64,000 bases of DNA, taken from contig BFEA01000583.1 of NCBI GenBank assembly GCA_003427395.1, positions 834,330-898,329 on the forward strand, written 5' to 3'. Below the pieces are notes generated by a model, which saw only the letters and a list, made by a program, of their open reading frames with translations, was not told the origin of the DNA and did no database searches. The position numbers and the translations under genes were made by a program. Origin of the DNA: Chara braunii. Its lineage: Eukaryota; Streptophyta; Charophyceae; Charales; Characeae. This document shows positions 33,361-43,374 of the stretch, piece after piece. The stretch's first letter is position 1; every line of letters begins with the position of its first letter.

Positions 33361-33467
33361 GGTTGCACTGTCACTTGAGAGGTCTAACTCCCTGTAACTT
33401 TAAAGTGCGTCATCTGGCGCTTCTAGTGTTAGTTGGTTTTTTTTTTTCCTCGTTGACTCATGCCAAC

Positions 33468-34006
33468 GATTATAAGTACGTTGCGTGGCTTTTTGGCCAT
33501 GCACTGTTGACATACAGACCCGAGTTCGAGTTCCGAAAGACTCGAAAAATTTTGGAGCATTTCTTGATTTAAGCATGTCATCCTTGCTTAGGGGCCATGC
33601 TCAATCCCGCACGGTTAATTCTGGTTGCACGATCCTACCGATCGCTCAGCCAAGATCAATCCCACACAAACTACCTTATCGAAGGTCAGCTCCAAAAGAG
33701 CTAGACCAGTTGGGCACAGTCGGATTCATTTCGTGCATCGGTGGCATGACAGTCTACTGTATTTACCTACTAGGCTAATTCCTTTTGCAGGAGCAGAGGC
33801 GACAACCATTTTATTTGAAGGGTTGAGCCCAGTAGGTCGCCCCTCCTGCCTGTGACCCAGCAGACTCTGCCTGTCTGCCCCTTTCCCATGGATGTTTGCC
33901 CATCCATGGCTTGGAGGTTACCCAAACGGGTAAGCCTCGGCACCGGTCTGTCAGCCCCCTGGCTCGAAGTCAACCCCCACGGCCCAGAGAGAGAAAAAAA
34001 AAAGCT
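33468..34006 (+). mobile_element. Possible tRNA-related retroposon ending in poly(A)
   Basis: A weak A-box-like TGGCTTTTTGGCC (about 33,487) and a B-box-like AGTTCGAGTTCC (about 33,527) are spaced as in a tRNA-derived SINE. The region ends GAGAGAG followed by ten A (about 33,997-34,006). There is no target duplication I can point to and no match to the other SINEs here. Low confidence; it may be chance. Confidence 0.25.
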
Positions 34007-34349
34007 TCTTATTTCTCTCGCGTTGCAGCCCCATATGTCTCGTAGTGGTTCCTTTTAGCTTAGTTAGACTCTGAATTGTGCGACTTAGCAGCCGCACGTC
34101 ATTATTTTAGATAGACTAGGTCTAGTTTTGGCATTTCCACGTCCGCATGCCTTCGTGGCCTGATATAAACCGCCAACTACAACCATTACTTTCGGACGCC
34201 GCAAGCGTCTTAATTAAAGTTCATAAACATTTCAGCCTCTCGGTCATAAGTTAATCTAAATGAATTTTTGGCAAATGTCGGTCTCATCAAGTCCTTCAAT
34301 TCAACAAAAAAAGTCGGACAGTGTCCGACATTTAAAATCCTCGGCGAAA
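34007..34349. other. No recognised feature
   Basis: Mixed-sequence spacer with a 7-bp inverted repeat GTCGGAC/GTCCGAC near 34,313-34,330. I see nothing else. Confidence 0.5.
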
Positions 34350-35340
34350 CCCCTTGTTATTTGCCCCGACGACGGTACTTGTGATAAACCTGGAAAAAGC
34401 ATACGACAAGGTGGGACGGACATTCATGATTACATCACTCAGACATTTTGGCTTTGGAGAAGGTTTCAACAAATGGGTAATAGCTCTCAACACATTCTCC
34501 ACCTCGAGCGGAGAACCCAAACGTGGCGGTACTTTTCATAGACACGGAAAAGGAAGACGACAAGGTGAGGTGGACGTTCGTGATTACATTCGCTCATACA
34601 TTTTGGTTTTGGAGAAGGTTTCAACAAATAGGTAATAACTCTCAACACCTTCTCCACCTCGACCGGAGAACCTAGATGAGTGGTACTCGTGACAGACCTC
34701 GAAAAGGCATACAACAAGGTGGGGCGGACTTTCATGATTACATCGCTCAGACATTTGGCTTTGTAGAAGGTTTCAACAAATGGGCAATAGCTCTCAACAC
34801 CTTCTCCACCTCGATGATCATGGTGAATGGTTTCCTCTCGGCACCCTTTAATTTGTCAAGATCACTATGCTAGGGTTGTCCTCTGGCCCCACTGTTATCC
34901 GTCCTCCAGATGGAGATTCTGCTAAATCGGGTGAAAAGGCATCCGCTAATCAGAGGTCTTCAACTCAACGAGTCGTCAGACTGCATAAAAAAAAAAAAAA
35001 CTCGCAGATTACCTCTTCGCAGTGTGTGAAAACATAGTGTCTGTTCTTTCCGCCTTGAAAGAAACCCTACTAGAGTATACGCTGCCAGGAGCATCGGTCA
35101 AGTGGTCGAAATCAACCTACCTACTTCCCAAATGTAATGTGACCAGTTTGAAATAGGCCATGAAGAGAGTATAGGAGGGAGAAGAGGAGAGGTTCCTCCG
35201 GGTGCTAATCAGCTTGTAGGTGGAATCATCAGCACAAGGACTCCTACTCCAGAACATAATAGCCTTCAAACTTAATATGTGGTGCATAGCCTGACATCTG
35301 TCCTCGATTGGACGACAGATGGTGACCAACGTAGGATTGT

Positions 35341-35342
<2 letters not shown>
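34350..35342 (+). pseudogene. LINE reverse transcriptase fragment with an internal triplication
   Basis: Plus-strand L1-type reverse transcriptase. The box A region LVINLEKAYDKVGRTFMITS and then FNKWVIALNTFSTS occurs three times in tandem (from 34,375, 34,529 and 34,683; units of about 150 bp), each copy diverged. After the third come box B-like GCPLAPLLSVLQMEILLN and HPLIRGLQL, then thumb-like sequence ending QMVTNVG-like at about 35,335. A poly(A) patch at 34,987 replaces the catalytic ADD segment, and many stops are present. It continues, after insertions, at 35,916, 36,409 and 37,796. Dead element. Confidence 0.8.
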
Positions 35343-35374
<32 letters not shown>

Positions 35375-35915
35375 GCCCAGTGCCCAAGGCTGATATTACC
35401 AATAAGAAGATTGAGACCGGGGTCCTCGCGGTCTACCCAGAGTGACCGAACCGAAATTGCTGAGAACCGGGCTCAGCGTCCCCCATATGATGATGATGAT
35501 GATGATGAGCTTCTGCTGATTCTATGTAAACTATGAGATAATCATACTAATGATGATGATGCTAATGACGATGATGATTAGTATATAAAAAATATAGAAG
35601 ACTATACTATATCAGCAAATTCTGGCTTCCTAATCCTATAAGAACTCCTAGCCCTCCCTATACGCGGACATAACATCTCAGAGACAATGCCATCCTAACC
35701 AACGTCAACCAAAGTTGACCTGTTTTCGCCACCTGGACTATCCCCGGACCCATAGGTTGCCAGGGCAGCCCCCTCCGGTTCGCTACTGGATTACCTTCCT
35801 CCCTCAGCAAAACCCCAGATCTCTCTACAAGGCCTCAGACTCCTGCCATTTGCAGGTTGCAGGGCATTACCCCAACTCCGGCCAGCGTCCTTCTGGCATT
35901 GGCAAAGCAGGGGCA
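35343..35915 (-). mobile_element. Minus-strand retroposon with poly(A) tail, copy 1
   Basis: Begins on the plus strand with about 29 T (35,343-35,371), the poly(A) of a minus-strand insertion into the LINE. Next comes GGCCCAGTGCCCAAGGC, which matches in reverse the 3' end of the LINE at 48.0 kb, a hairpin-type stretch (35,411-35,428), a (GAT)n tract at 35,489-35,510, and about 340 bp also found at 36,070-36,408. No coding frame is convincing. Confidence 0.6.
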
Positions 35916-36037
35916 CAGAACAAAGCAACTCTGCGAATATCATTCTAGATTCGACCATCTCTGAAATCCTATATCCGAAATGAGGAAGAAGGTCAACTAC
36001 TGCCAAGAATTACAGAACACCAAACAATCCGACAAAG
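35916..36037 (+). pseudogene. LINE fragment between two insertions
   Basis: Short plus-strand segment reading QNKATLRISF, which aligns with RRNQAQLRNG in the minus-strand LINE near 58.9 kb and QNKAMLIKWI in the LINE near 54.7 kb, just after the reverse transcriptase thumb. It bridges the fragments at 34,350 and 36,409, supporting one original element. Confidence 0.5.
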
Positions 36038-36408
36038 TTTTTTTTTTTTTTTTTTTGATGATGATGATGATGATGAGTGTGTAAAAATATAGAAGACTAT
36101 GCTATATCAACAACTCTGGCCTCCTAATCCTAGGACAACTCCTAGCCCTCCCTGCACCAGGACATTACATCTCAAAGACAATGCCATCCTAACTAATGCA
36201 ACTGTAGCTGACTTGTTCTCGCCACCTAGACTATCCGTGGACCCATAGGTTGCCAAGGCAACCCCCCCCGGTTCGCCACTGAATTGCTTTCCTCCCTCAA
36301 CAAATTCCCAGATCTCTCTACAAGGCCTCACACTCCTGCGATTTGCAGGTTACAGGGCAACACCCCAGCTCAGACCAGCGTCGTTCTGGCATCGACAAAG
36401 CAGGGGCA
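36038..36408 (-). mobile_element. Minus-strand retroposon with poly(A) tail, copy 2
   Basis: Starts with about 19 T (36,038-36,056) and (GAT)n, then repeats the 340-bp body of copy 1 (AAAATATAGAAGACTAT, CTCCTAGCCCTCCCT, CCCATAGGTTGCCA, GATCTCTCTACAAGGCCTCA, CAAAGCAGGGGCA). Both copies share the same far end, which suggests a defined 5' terminus, as in a SINE. A possible short duplication CGACAAAG flanks it but may be part of the element. Confidence 0.55.
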
Positions 36409-36495
36409 TAGTGTTTTCATGGAATCCTTTAGAAGGAAAAGGCTAAAGTCCGACTTTTGGGGTGCCATCATGAAGGCTTGGGAGGAGATGTCACT
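36409..36495 (+). pseudogene. LINE fragment between insertions
   Basis: Reads FMESFRRKRLKSDFWGAIMK and AWEEM, aligning with FFIPSLKKKRLKSCFW-type sequence of the minus-strand LINE near 58.7 kb. Continues at 37,796 after the third insertion. Confidence 0.65.
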
Positions 36496-37795
36496 TTTTT
36501 TTTTTTTTTAATTAAAAAACGTCTGTGATGAGGAGTAGAGGAAGTGCTGGTAAGAGCAGACACTCCCTCTACTCCTCAAATGGGTAGACGACTCAGTTCC
36601 ATTGGTGGGGAGCTGCACATGTTGGAAATCGGGTTCAGTGTCCCTTTACATCATAATGAAAAAACATAGCACAACTCATGTTGAAAACCGGGTCCAGCGT
36701 CCCTTCCGATTTGTACCCTTACTTAAAGACATAGCACATCTCATGCTGGGAAGCGGGCCCAGCGTCCCTTCCGATTTATACCCATACTTGAGATTGGAAC
36801 TCTAACTTAACAAGTAGGTGAGGATCCTATGCCTCTCCACCCTGTCCGGGTGCCAGATATGCAAATACACCTGGCATTCCCACCTACTACATCTGAGAAC
36901 TGACAGAGATCATTATCACAGAGTAGAAAGATTCATTGAAGGATTCAAAGAGCATTGAACGCATACCATGATCTTGGAACCAATGGCAGACTTGATGGGG
37001 GAAAGGGATCTGGGAATTCTGAAGGTGGACGCATTGGAATGTTGGGGTCAATATTGCTCCAATCGTTGAAGGTTAAGCGGTAATTCCTTGAAACCTTTGC
37101 TGGAACATTTTCCGGCCTTCTTTCCTATTTCACCCGCCCCACCCTCCCTCCTTGGTCCCCTCCAAGCCAGTCTTGATTGAATGTTTGGATGTCTTGTCTG
37201 ATGTCTTTTTCCAAAGAAAGGTATTGTAGTTTTTCTTTCAGGGTTTCCCATCTAGTGGTGATTTCAACCTGGATTTGTTGTTTGATAGTGTCCGTAAATT
37301 CAGGGCCGTCAAGCCGAGCTCCTTCCATCTCATAGGTACATCTGAGAATCCATATACCCAGATAACCGCTCTTCTGCCAATATTAAATAGATTAAGTGTG
37401 AAGGTATCCGCTTTTGGCGGGTTCCATGTTTCAAGAAGTAGAGCTTTCCAGTTCCATGGCCAAGGGAGGGATGTTTCGAGTTGATTATAAATCCTATCCC
37501 ACCAACGCCTTACCCATACCGAACCTGGACATTGCAAGAAGATGTGCTCTAAGGTTTCTGGAGTAAGTTTGGAATGAAAGGCAGATTTGCAGAAGTTATA
37601 CCAGGGTAGTGCTCTTCCCTTCTATTCTAGTGAAGTTATTTCAATAAGCCAGTCATTTGTGGGTAGACAACGATGAGTAATTTGCCATTGAAGAGAAGTA
37701 ATTTTGGTTGGCCTTGTTTTAGTGGACTGAAACCACTTGAATGAGCATAGTTCTTCCTTTCCTACTTTTAGATGACTCATCCAACGATTTTGACA
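36496..37795 (-). mobile_element. Minus-strand LINE fragment (zf-RVT-like region) inserted in the plus-strand LINE
   Basis: Opens with about 14 T (36,496-36,509), the poly(A) of a minus-strand insertion. Its 3' region has a 12-bp perfect inverted repeat GAGGAGTAGAGG/CCTCTACTCCTC (36,530-36,577) and a tandem repeat of about 66 bp with GGGCCCAGCGTCCCTTCCGA (36,618-36,790). Coding remnants on the minus strand read ITSLQWQITHRCLPTNDWL, LEHIFLQCPGSVWVRRWW and RAVIWVYGFSD, the zf-RVT-type C-terminus of a LINE ORF2, broken by stops. The 3' region differs from the other LINEs here, so it is a separate family, 5' truncated. Confidence 0.65.
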
Positions 37796-39060
37796 CCCAA
37801 GCAGAACCAAGAATAAAAGGGGAAGTCCTGACCCAGAAACTCTTCGATCAACCACAAATTCGGACCCAAAATGGACTCGTGTTCACTGCAGATGGAAGCA
37901 CAATGACGTTCGGGTTGGCATGAACGTGCAGAGGGGTCACCAAAATTTAAGATCTCTGGCTCACGCTGCTGGGTGACAGGGAATCATTAGCACAAGTGAA
38001 GGAAAGATTCTCAAGTCCTAGACGCGTGGAGGATAATTGAAGGTCCATACTTGATGCTATACCTCAACACTGGCTGGAGATTTTAGATCCGGAAGGGGTA
38101 GACCCCCCGAGTACGTGGTACATGGTAGTGGTGTGCTCCTCTCAAATCAGAGTGGTAGAATTGAAGAAAACAAGTCAGCAAGTCAGATTACTCACTTAGG
38201 TAGGTGGAGTGCCTATAAGGCAACTTTGCATAAATCCAAAGGCTTGGAATTGGAACGGGAAGTCGAGGTTTCGGCCCGCCCAGTCTGAACTGCGGTCGCC
38301 AACGGAGTATATGGTAAAGGAGGGTTACCATCTCGCAGCTAATAGCAACAGGATCCCAGCATCGGTCGCTATCTCCAGATGACAAGCAGTACTGGGTGTG
38401 AATATGCCAGTCATAAATCTCAAATTCAAAGCATTGTGGAAATCACTCACCTATCTCCCAAGTGGGAAATGGGTGATTATTATGTGGTTGTTTTTCCTCC
38501 TAGTCACCCCATCTGCAGTGTGGCTGTTGGGGAAGGGTGTAGTAGCGAATATGCGTTGTACACGGTGTTGCTGGCTATTTGAATCCACCAAAAAAATTAT
38601 GGTGGGAATGCCCAGCAAGATAGTTTGGAGATGGTGGGAGTATTACTCGGGCAGGATGGGGGGCAGTCCGCTGGAGTGGGGGGACCAGTGGGTGCTGCTG
38701 GGATTTTTATCGGTAGGTCTGAAGGCAAACAAAGGTTGGGTTTACGTCGACCATGTGGTAAAAGAAATTTTGTGCGAAATTATATGGCCAGACAGAAATA
38801 GAGCCAAATTACACAAGCGGCCACTGTCGGATGTGAAGATCAAATGAAACTTCAAGTAGGCTCTGAAACAACTCACGGTAGACAGGAGAAGGAAAGTGAG
38901 GGTTGGCAAGGGAAGCAGAAGACAACTGGAATGGTTCTCGAAAACTTGGGCTAAGGGGAACCAACTGGCGATAGTTCATTCTAGTGGGGACTAGTTATTT
39001 CGAGACGGGTCCTCAAAATTGAGAATAAAATGGTAAATGGAATGGTAGACAGGGTAGTTT
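37796..39060 (+). pseudogene. C-terminal part of the interrupted plus-strand LINE ORF2
   Basis: Continues the element begun at 34,350. Segments: EPRIKGEVLTQKLFDQPQIR (37,798), LDAIPQHWLEIL (about 38,052), then an open stretch 38,398-38,847 with MRCTRCCWLFESTK and EILCEIIWPDRNRAKLHKRP. The zinc motif has lost its His and last Cys (CX2C kept, then K and M). After 38,900 it decays into a 3' untranslated region without a clear poly(A). Frameshifts and stops throughout. Confidence 0.7.
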
Positions 39061-39390
39061 AGGCAGTAGAAACCCCCTTTTCCCAGGCGGGGTACCAGGG
39101 CACTCGCCCCTCCAGCCTGGAATAGTTAGCATGAGTGTCAAACCCTCAACTAGGACACTTGGTTCATAGGGCCAAAGTGGACCATCTAGGAGAGTGTCAG
39201 AAAATGTTGGTCTTAGACCCGTCGGGCCAGGTCCGCTGGGCTAGTGCTGGTCCAGGCAGTAGGAGTGGTTTCGGTAGAAGTAACTAGTAGGTGTATAGGA
39301 GGTAGTAGTGATGTGGGTTCTACTTTTCTCTTCAAGGTTTGTTAGCTCCAGTCCAATTCTGGAATTATTGTCACGAATGTGGGAAAGGAA

Positions 39391-39790
39391 CTTTAGGGGC
39401 TCGCCACACAACCTTTCGAAACATGGAAAATCCACATCGCATCTTCTCCACACAGTCTTTCGACACAACTGCTTTCGACAAAGTTTGGAAACATGTTAGG
39501 GAGTTGGGCCTCGAAAGGCCTTTAAAATGGGCAACCTCTTCCCGCCTGTCACGGCGGGGTTTTTAAAAGCCCGCAAGTGGTCTTGTGGAAATGGCAGTCC
39601 CAAAACGGGTTATTAGCAAAAAAAAAAAAAAAAAACGGGAGATTATGATGTCCATATTAAAAGTCGATCGGTGTTTCGAAAGTCTATGTAGCCAAGGGGA
39701 AGGGGTTCTTTCAACGCAGCTTTTCGAATGAAGTCTAAAATTTTTCGAAAAATGCCTTCATTCGAAAGGTTGTGTGGCGAATCCCTTAGA
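39391..39790. mobile_element. MITE-like element with inverted ends
   Basis: TCGCCACACAACCTTTCGAA at 39,401-39,420 is the exact reverse complement of 39,761-39,780, and similarity extends about 10 bp outward with mismatches (CTTTAGGGG against the reverse of CCCTTAGAAG). The interior of about 340 bp has several TTTCGA motifs and an A tract at 39,620. It is probably a small non-autonomous DNA transposon. The superfamily is not assigned because the target duplication is unclear. Confidence 0.6.
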
Positions 39791-40633
39791 AGGGATGAGG
39801 CGAAGGGGAGAGACGTCGACCGTGATGCCAGTAGTTGCGCTCGGGGCCTAGCGCCGCCGGTTCAGTTCAACCTCTTTGAGCCAGCAGGCCGTCAAGAGGT
39901 TCGCTCGATGCCATGAAGGGAGTTAGCACGGTGAAAGTGGCAAGCCATGACTTTGACCATGGTAGCATGACGTCATCAAGCCTGCCCTATTTCACCAGGA
40001 CAAAGCTACTCCCCCTTCAAATAGTCAGATGTCGCCTTGATTACTCTCACGCGTAATGGATGGGTTTCGGGTCACGAAAGCAGAAGCAAGCAGCCTGAAG
40101 TCAGAAGCCTACACGTCAGCGATTCGTCCTTGCTTCACCACAAACGATGATGATAATCTTCTCTTTGTTGTATCATTACCTGTGCACGTACTTTGCAAGT
40201 GGCTTGGGTCGTGATGTTCGTCCACTCAATGGTAGCGCACGGGATTGTTGCTTCTAACAGAAGAAGCAGATACTATGGGTTAATCGTTCTCTCTGCAGTC
40301 GAGACTCCTATCTCGGCTTACGATTAAAGTAGGCAACAGGGACTAAGATTACAATATGGGGAAAGTACATTTCTGTATACTACAGTTTCTGCTCTACAAT
40401 TAACCACCACCGAGGTCACTCTAGCGATAGTTTAATTTGTATTCTATCTTAGCTCCCATGCTCTATTTGACCTAAGTTTTTGGCGCTATCCTTTACCTAT
40501 CCTTCGTATGCCATGTCCCGACTTCCCTCCGCTTAACTATGTAGCGAGAGTGAAGCCACGACTGTAGGCGATATTAATTAATTGTCAGACTCTCTCTGTG
40601 AAAGTACATCCTCGCGAAAGTCTAGATTTACAT
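39791..40633. other. Spacer, probably including the 5' untranslated region of the next LINE
   Basis: No reading frame of note and no repeat shared with the rest of the window. By position the right-hand part should be the 5' untranslated region of the LINE that starts coding at 40,634, but I cannot mark its 5' end. A short CAAGCCT match near 39,998 to the sequence after that LINE's poly(A) is too short to use. Confidence 0.35.
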
Positions 40634-43374
40634 ATGGCGGCCCCAAAAGGGGCAGAACTTATGATGGTCGAGGGGGAAACAGACTTTTCATAAAGCGAGT
40701 AAGATAGGCTTGAAGAAAGAGTTAGGATCCTATTCTCTCTATGTTATGATGAGGTTCACAACCTCGAAGATATTCCTTTCGAAGATGTTACCATAGAAGG
40801 TAATGAGGTTCTAGTCACAGTACATGAGCGGTTTGATGAAATCAAAATTCAGTCGTTGAAAGAATGAACTGTTGACCTAGGGTGTTTTTCCGGGCGCCCG
40901 ACACCCAACTTCTGCCCGGGTACACGCCCGGGTGCCCAGCCGGGCATGACCCCCGGATAGGGTTCCGGGCACCAAAAAAAAAAAAAAAAAAACCTCAAAA
41001 AATTCCGAAAAAAAAAAATGTTATGTAGGATTGAAATGCAAACCACTTTTGGTTGAGGGTCACATCATGATAATTCCTCGCCGAATTGGAGATAAAAAAG
41101 AAAATAACAGAATCACACAAAGGCATCCCGCTTTAGACCTCTTTAGCCCCTTTAAAACCAATTTATACCCCCTCCCCCCCCTTTTACAGCCAACTTGCAA
41201 AAAACGAAATGAGCCCGGATTTGGAGTCATCGGGGAGAGCGCAGAAAAAAAAAAAAAAAAAAATCTTTTTTTTTTTTTTTTTTTTGCACGTCCGGGTACC
41301 CCGGGCGTCAGACCCCCCCGGCCGTCACGCCCGGGCAGGACCGGCCGGGCGTGAGAATCTTCCTAGCTGTAGTCGTTATTTTTCGTGATGAACCGAGAAA
41401 CCTTCCTAGGAAGGTAAAGGAAGATATTGTCCGTTCCTATGAGAATGGTTGTTGAAAGGAGGGAATCTTCGATTTTGATAGGATCAAATTTAAGGGATCG
41501 AATGTATTGTCCTACGTCGTAAAAGATAGTGTAGTAGCGGAATGAATGGTACACAAAGGCTCAAGAGAAGAAAAGTTAAAAGGGCTATGTGTTTGAAACA
41601 AAAGCATGGATAGTCAGGGGGGAATGAAAAAAGTTCAGAAGAGTAGAACTCGGAAACATTTTTGGGGTCATAGCGGTATATGTACCACTAGCTGCCTACT
41701 TCTACCTTCGTTCTTCCTCTGCTCGCTTTCATCGGCCCAATGCTGAAAATCGATGAACTGGATAGATTCAATTCCAAGCCCAGACTTCTGAATATTCGTT
41801 GCGAAATAGATCCATCTTGTCGGTCTAAGTTCAAAGGTCGTGGTTGGGTCCGAACCAGATTGGGTGACATGGTGAGGTGAAACTCGCCTCAACAGCCACC
41901 CCATATTGCACACACTGCAAATGCTATTTTCACTCATAGGAATGCACCCGATAAAAAAGTAACTAGAATCGACAGTGCAACAAATTTAGTGAGGAAAGGT
42001 CTTCACACACAGATGTTGAGGCGGACGATGGATCGTCCTTGGCATCGAGCTCCAATTCACGATCTGAACACGGCTCCCGTTCTGGTAACCATCGGAGAGC
42101 CGCAAAGTATAGAGGACCTCTATCGCTCCATGGTTCCCAGAGATCGGACATGCGATCCAGAAGCTCATCACCGATCAACGTGCGAGCTAAGAGGATAAAC
42201 CCGATGTTCTCACCGGATCTCAGATACAAGGCATTCCATACCCTTTCCACAAGTCTATGGAACTGGATCTCCAACCCCGAATGCCAGGGGAATTTGTTCC
42301 ACCTGCGTATAACCTAGTGCCAATTGTGTCTTTATTGTATGGGATCGGCAGCTCCACTGGGACAAGAACCACCCCCCCCTGGCACAATACCTTCTATTGC
42401 ATTCATACCGATTCATCCCATCGCGATAACGACAAGACCAACAACGGTAATCGAGATTAATCGCCCACTGCCCCCCCCCTCCCCCCTCTCGCAGGGGCAG
42501 CTGCATCTTCTATTGACGCATAAGGTCGCAATATTTATGGACAATCCCTACTAAAAGCACCTAGGACAATCAGATCAAAACCCTTCCCCACTCAACCCCT
42601 ACTGTTAGAAGCAGCTCCAAACGAAGGTCAACCAACCAGAGAGGTATCCAAAACCTCGGTGACGAGCAAATCAGGATCCGCCAGGTTAGTTAGGTAAGTC
42701 GAATCTCAGATGGAGTTACCACAAACGGGCATCAAGACATCAAGGAGCCGAAGGGAAATTCACAACATCAAGAAACCAGCCAGCATTGATGGAAAAGTGG
42801 CTTATGCCTTTAGTGTGCTCATTGGTGAATGGTGCAATCCACATCAATGTCTGGCAGCTTGACAACACAAAGGTTAATTTTCTGATGCGAAAGACAGAGG
42901 ATTCCGTTACACCACAGGTCATTTTAGTAGCATCTAAACAGATATTCGGATAGCGTTTCCCGCTGCCCTATCACACTTCTACCAGGAACTGACAAACTAA
43001 ACCTGCAAGGTTTTGGTTCCACTGCTTGATGCTTCATTGCACCTGACAAAATGAATGGCATGCTCATGGAAGGCATGAGGATGATCCCCTTGTCCATTTT
43101 TAGTGAAGAGGATGTAAATTCCTTATAACAAATCTGGGTCCAAAATGTCTCAAATCTTACATTTCTGAACAAGCTCGGTAGCAAACTGCCATGTAATAAA
43201 ACGTTGCGGTCTATCTACCTGAAAAACCTCCTAGCCCAGAAATGTGCGTCATCTACATCAACAGGTAGCCCGATCAAGTCAGGTAATTGGCCCCTCCCAC
43301 AACTGACTCTCTGCCCCACCACTCACTTCCTATCCAATCAAGGGCACTGGATACGAAGATGAATCGATAAGCTC
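40634..43374 (+). pseudogene. LINE ORF1 (gag-like), broken and split by a MITE
   Basis: The ATG at 40,634 begins MAAPKGAELMMVEGETDFS. The N-terminal part (VRILFSLCYDEVHNLEDIPF) resembles LKELVRLCYHDGVMPIDIDL of the LINE ORF1 at 49.9 kb. It is cut at 40,876 by a 490-bp MITE, then resumes with VVIFRDEPRNLPRKVKEDIV. A later segment near 42,830-42,940 (VNFLMRKTEDSVTPQVILVA) matches the ORF1 C-terminal domain of the other LINEs. Stops and frame changes are frequent. The protein would bind RNA in the retrotransposition particle; here it is dead. Confidence 0.65.
40877..41366. mobile_element. hAT-like MITE with GC-rich subterminal repeats
   Basis: 490 bp bounded by imperfect 8-bp duplications CTGTTGAC (40,869-40,876) and CTGTAGTC (41,367-41,374). 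The ends start CTAGGGTG and, inverted, CTAGGAAG. Inside each end lie clustered CCCGGG/GCCCGGG motifs (40,890-40,970 and 41,285-41,350), then runs of about 18 A and, in the other end, A and T runs; the ends are thus inverted copies of one module. An 8-bp duplication and multiple subterminal repeats are typical of hAT elements. The centre of about 240 bp has no coding capacity. Removing element and one duplication restores alignment with the LINE ORF1 at 50.1 kb. Confidence 0.7.
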
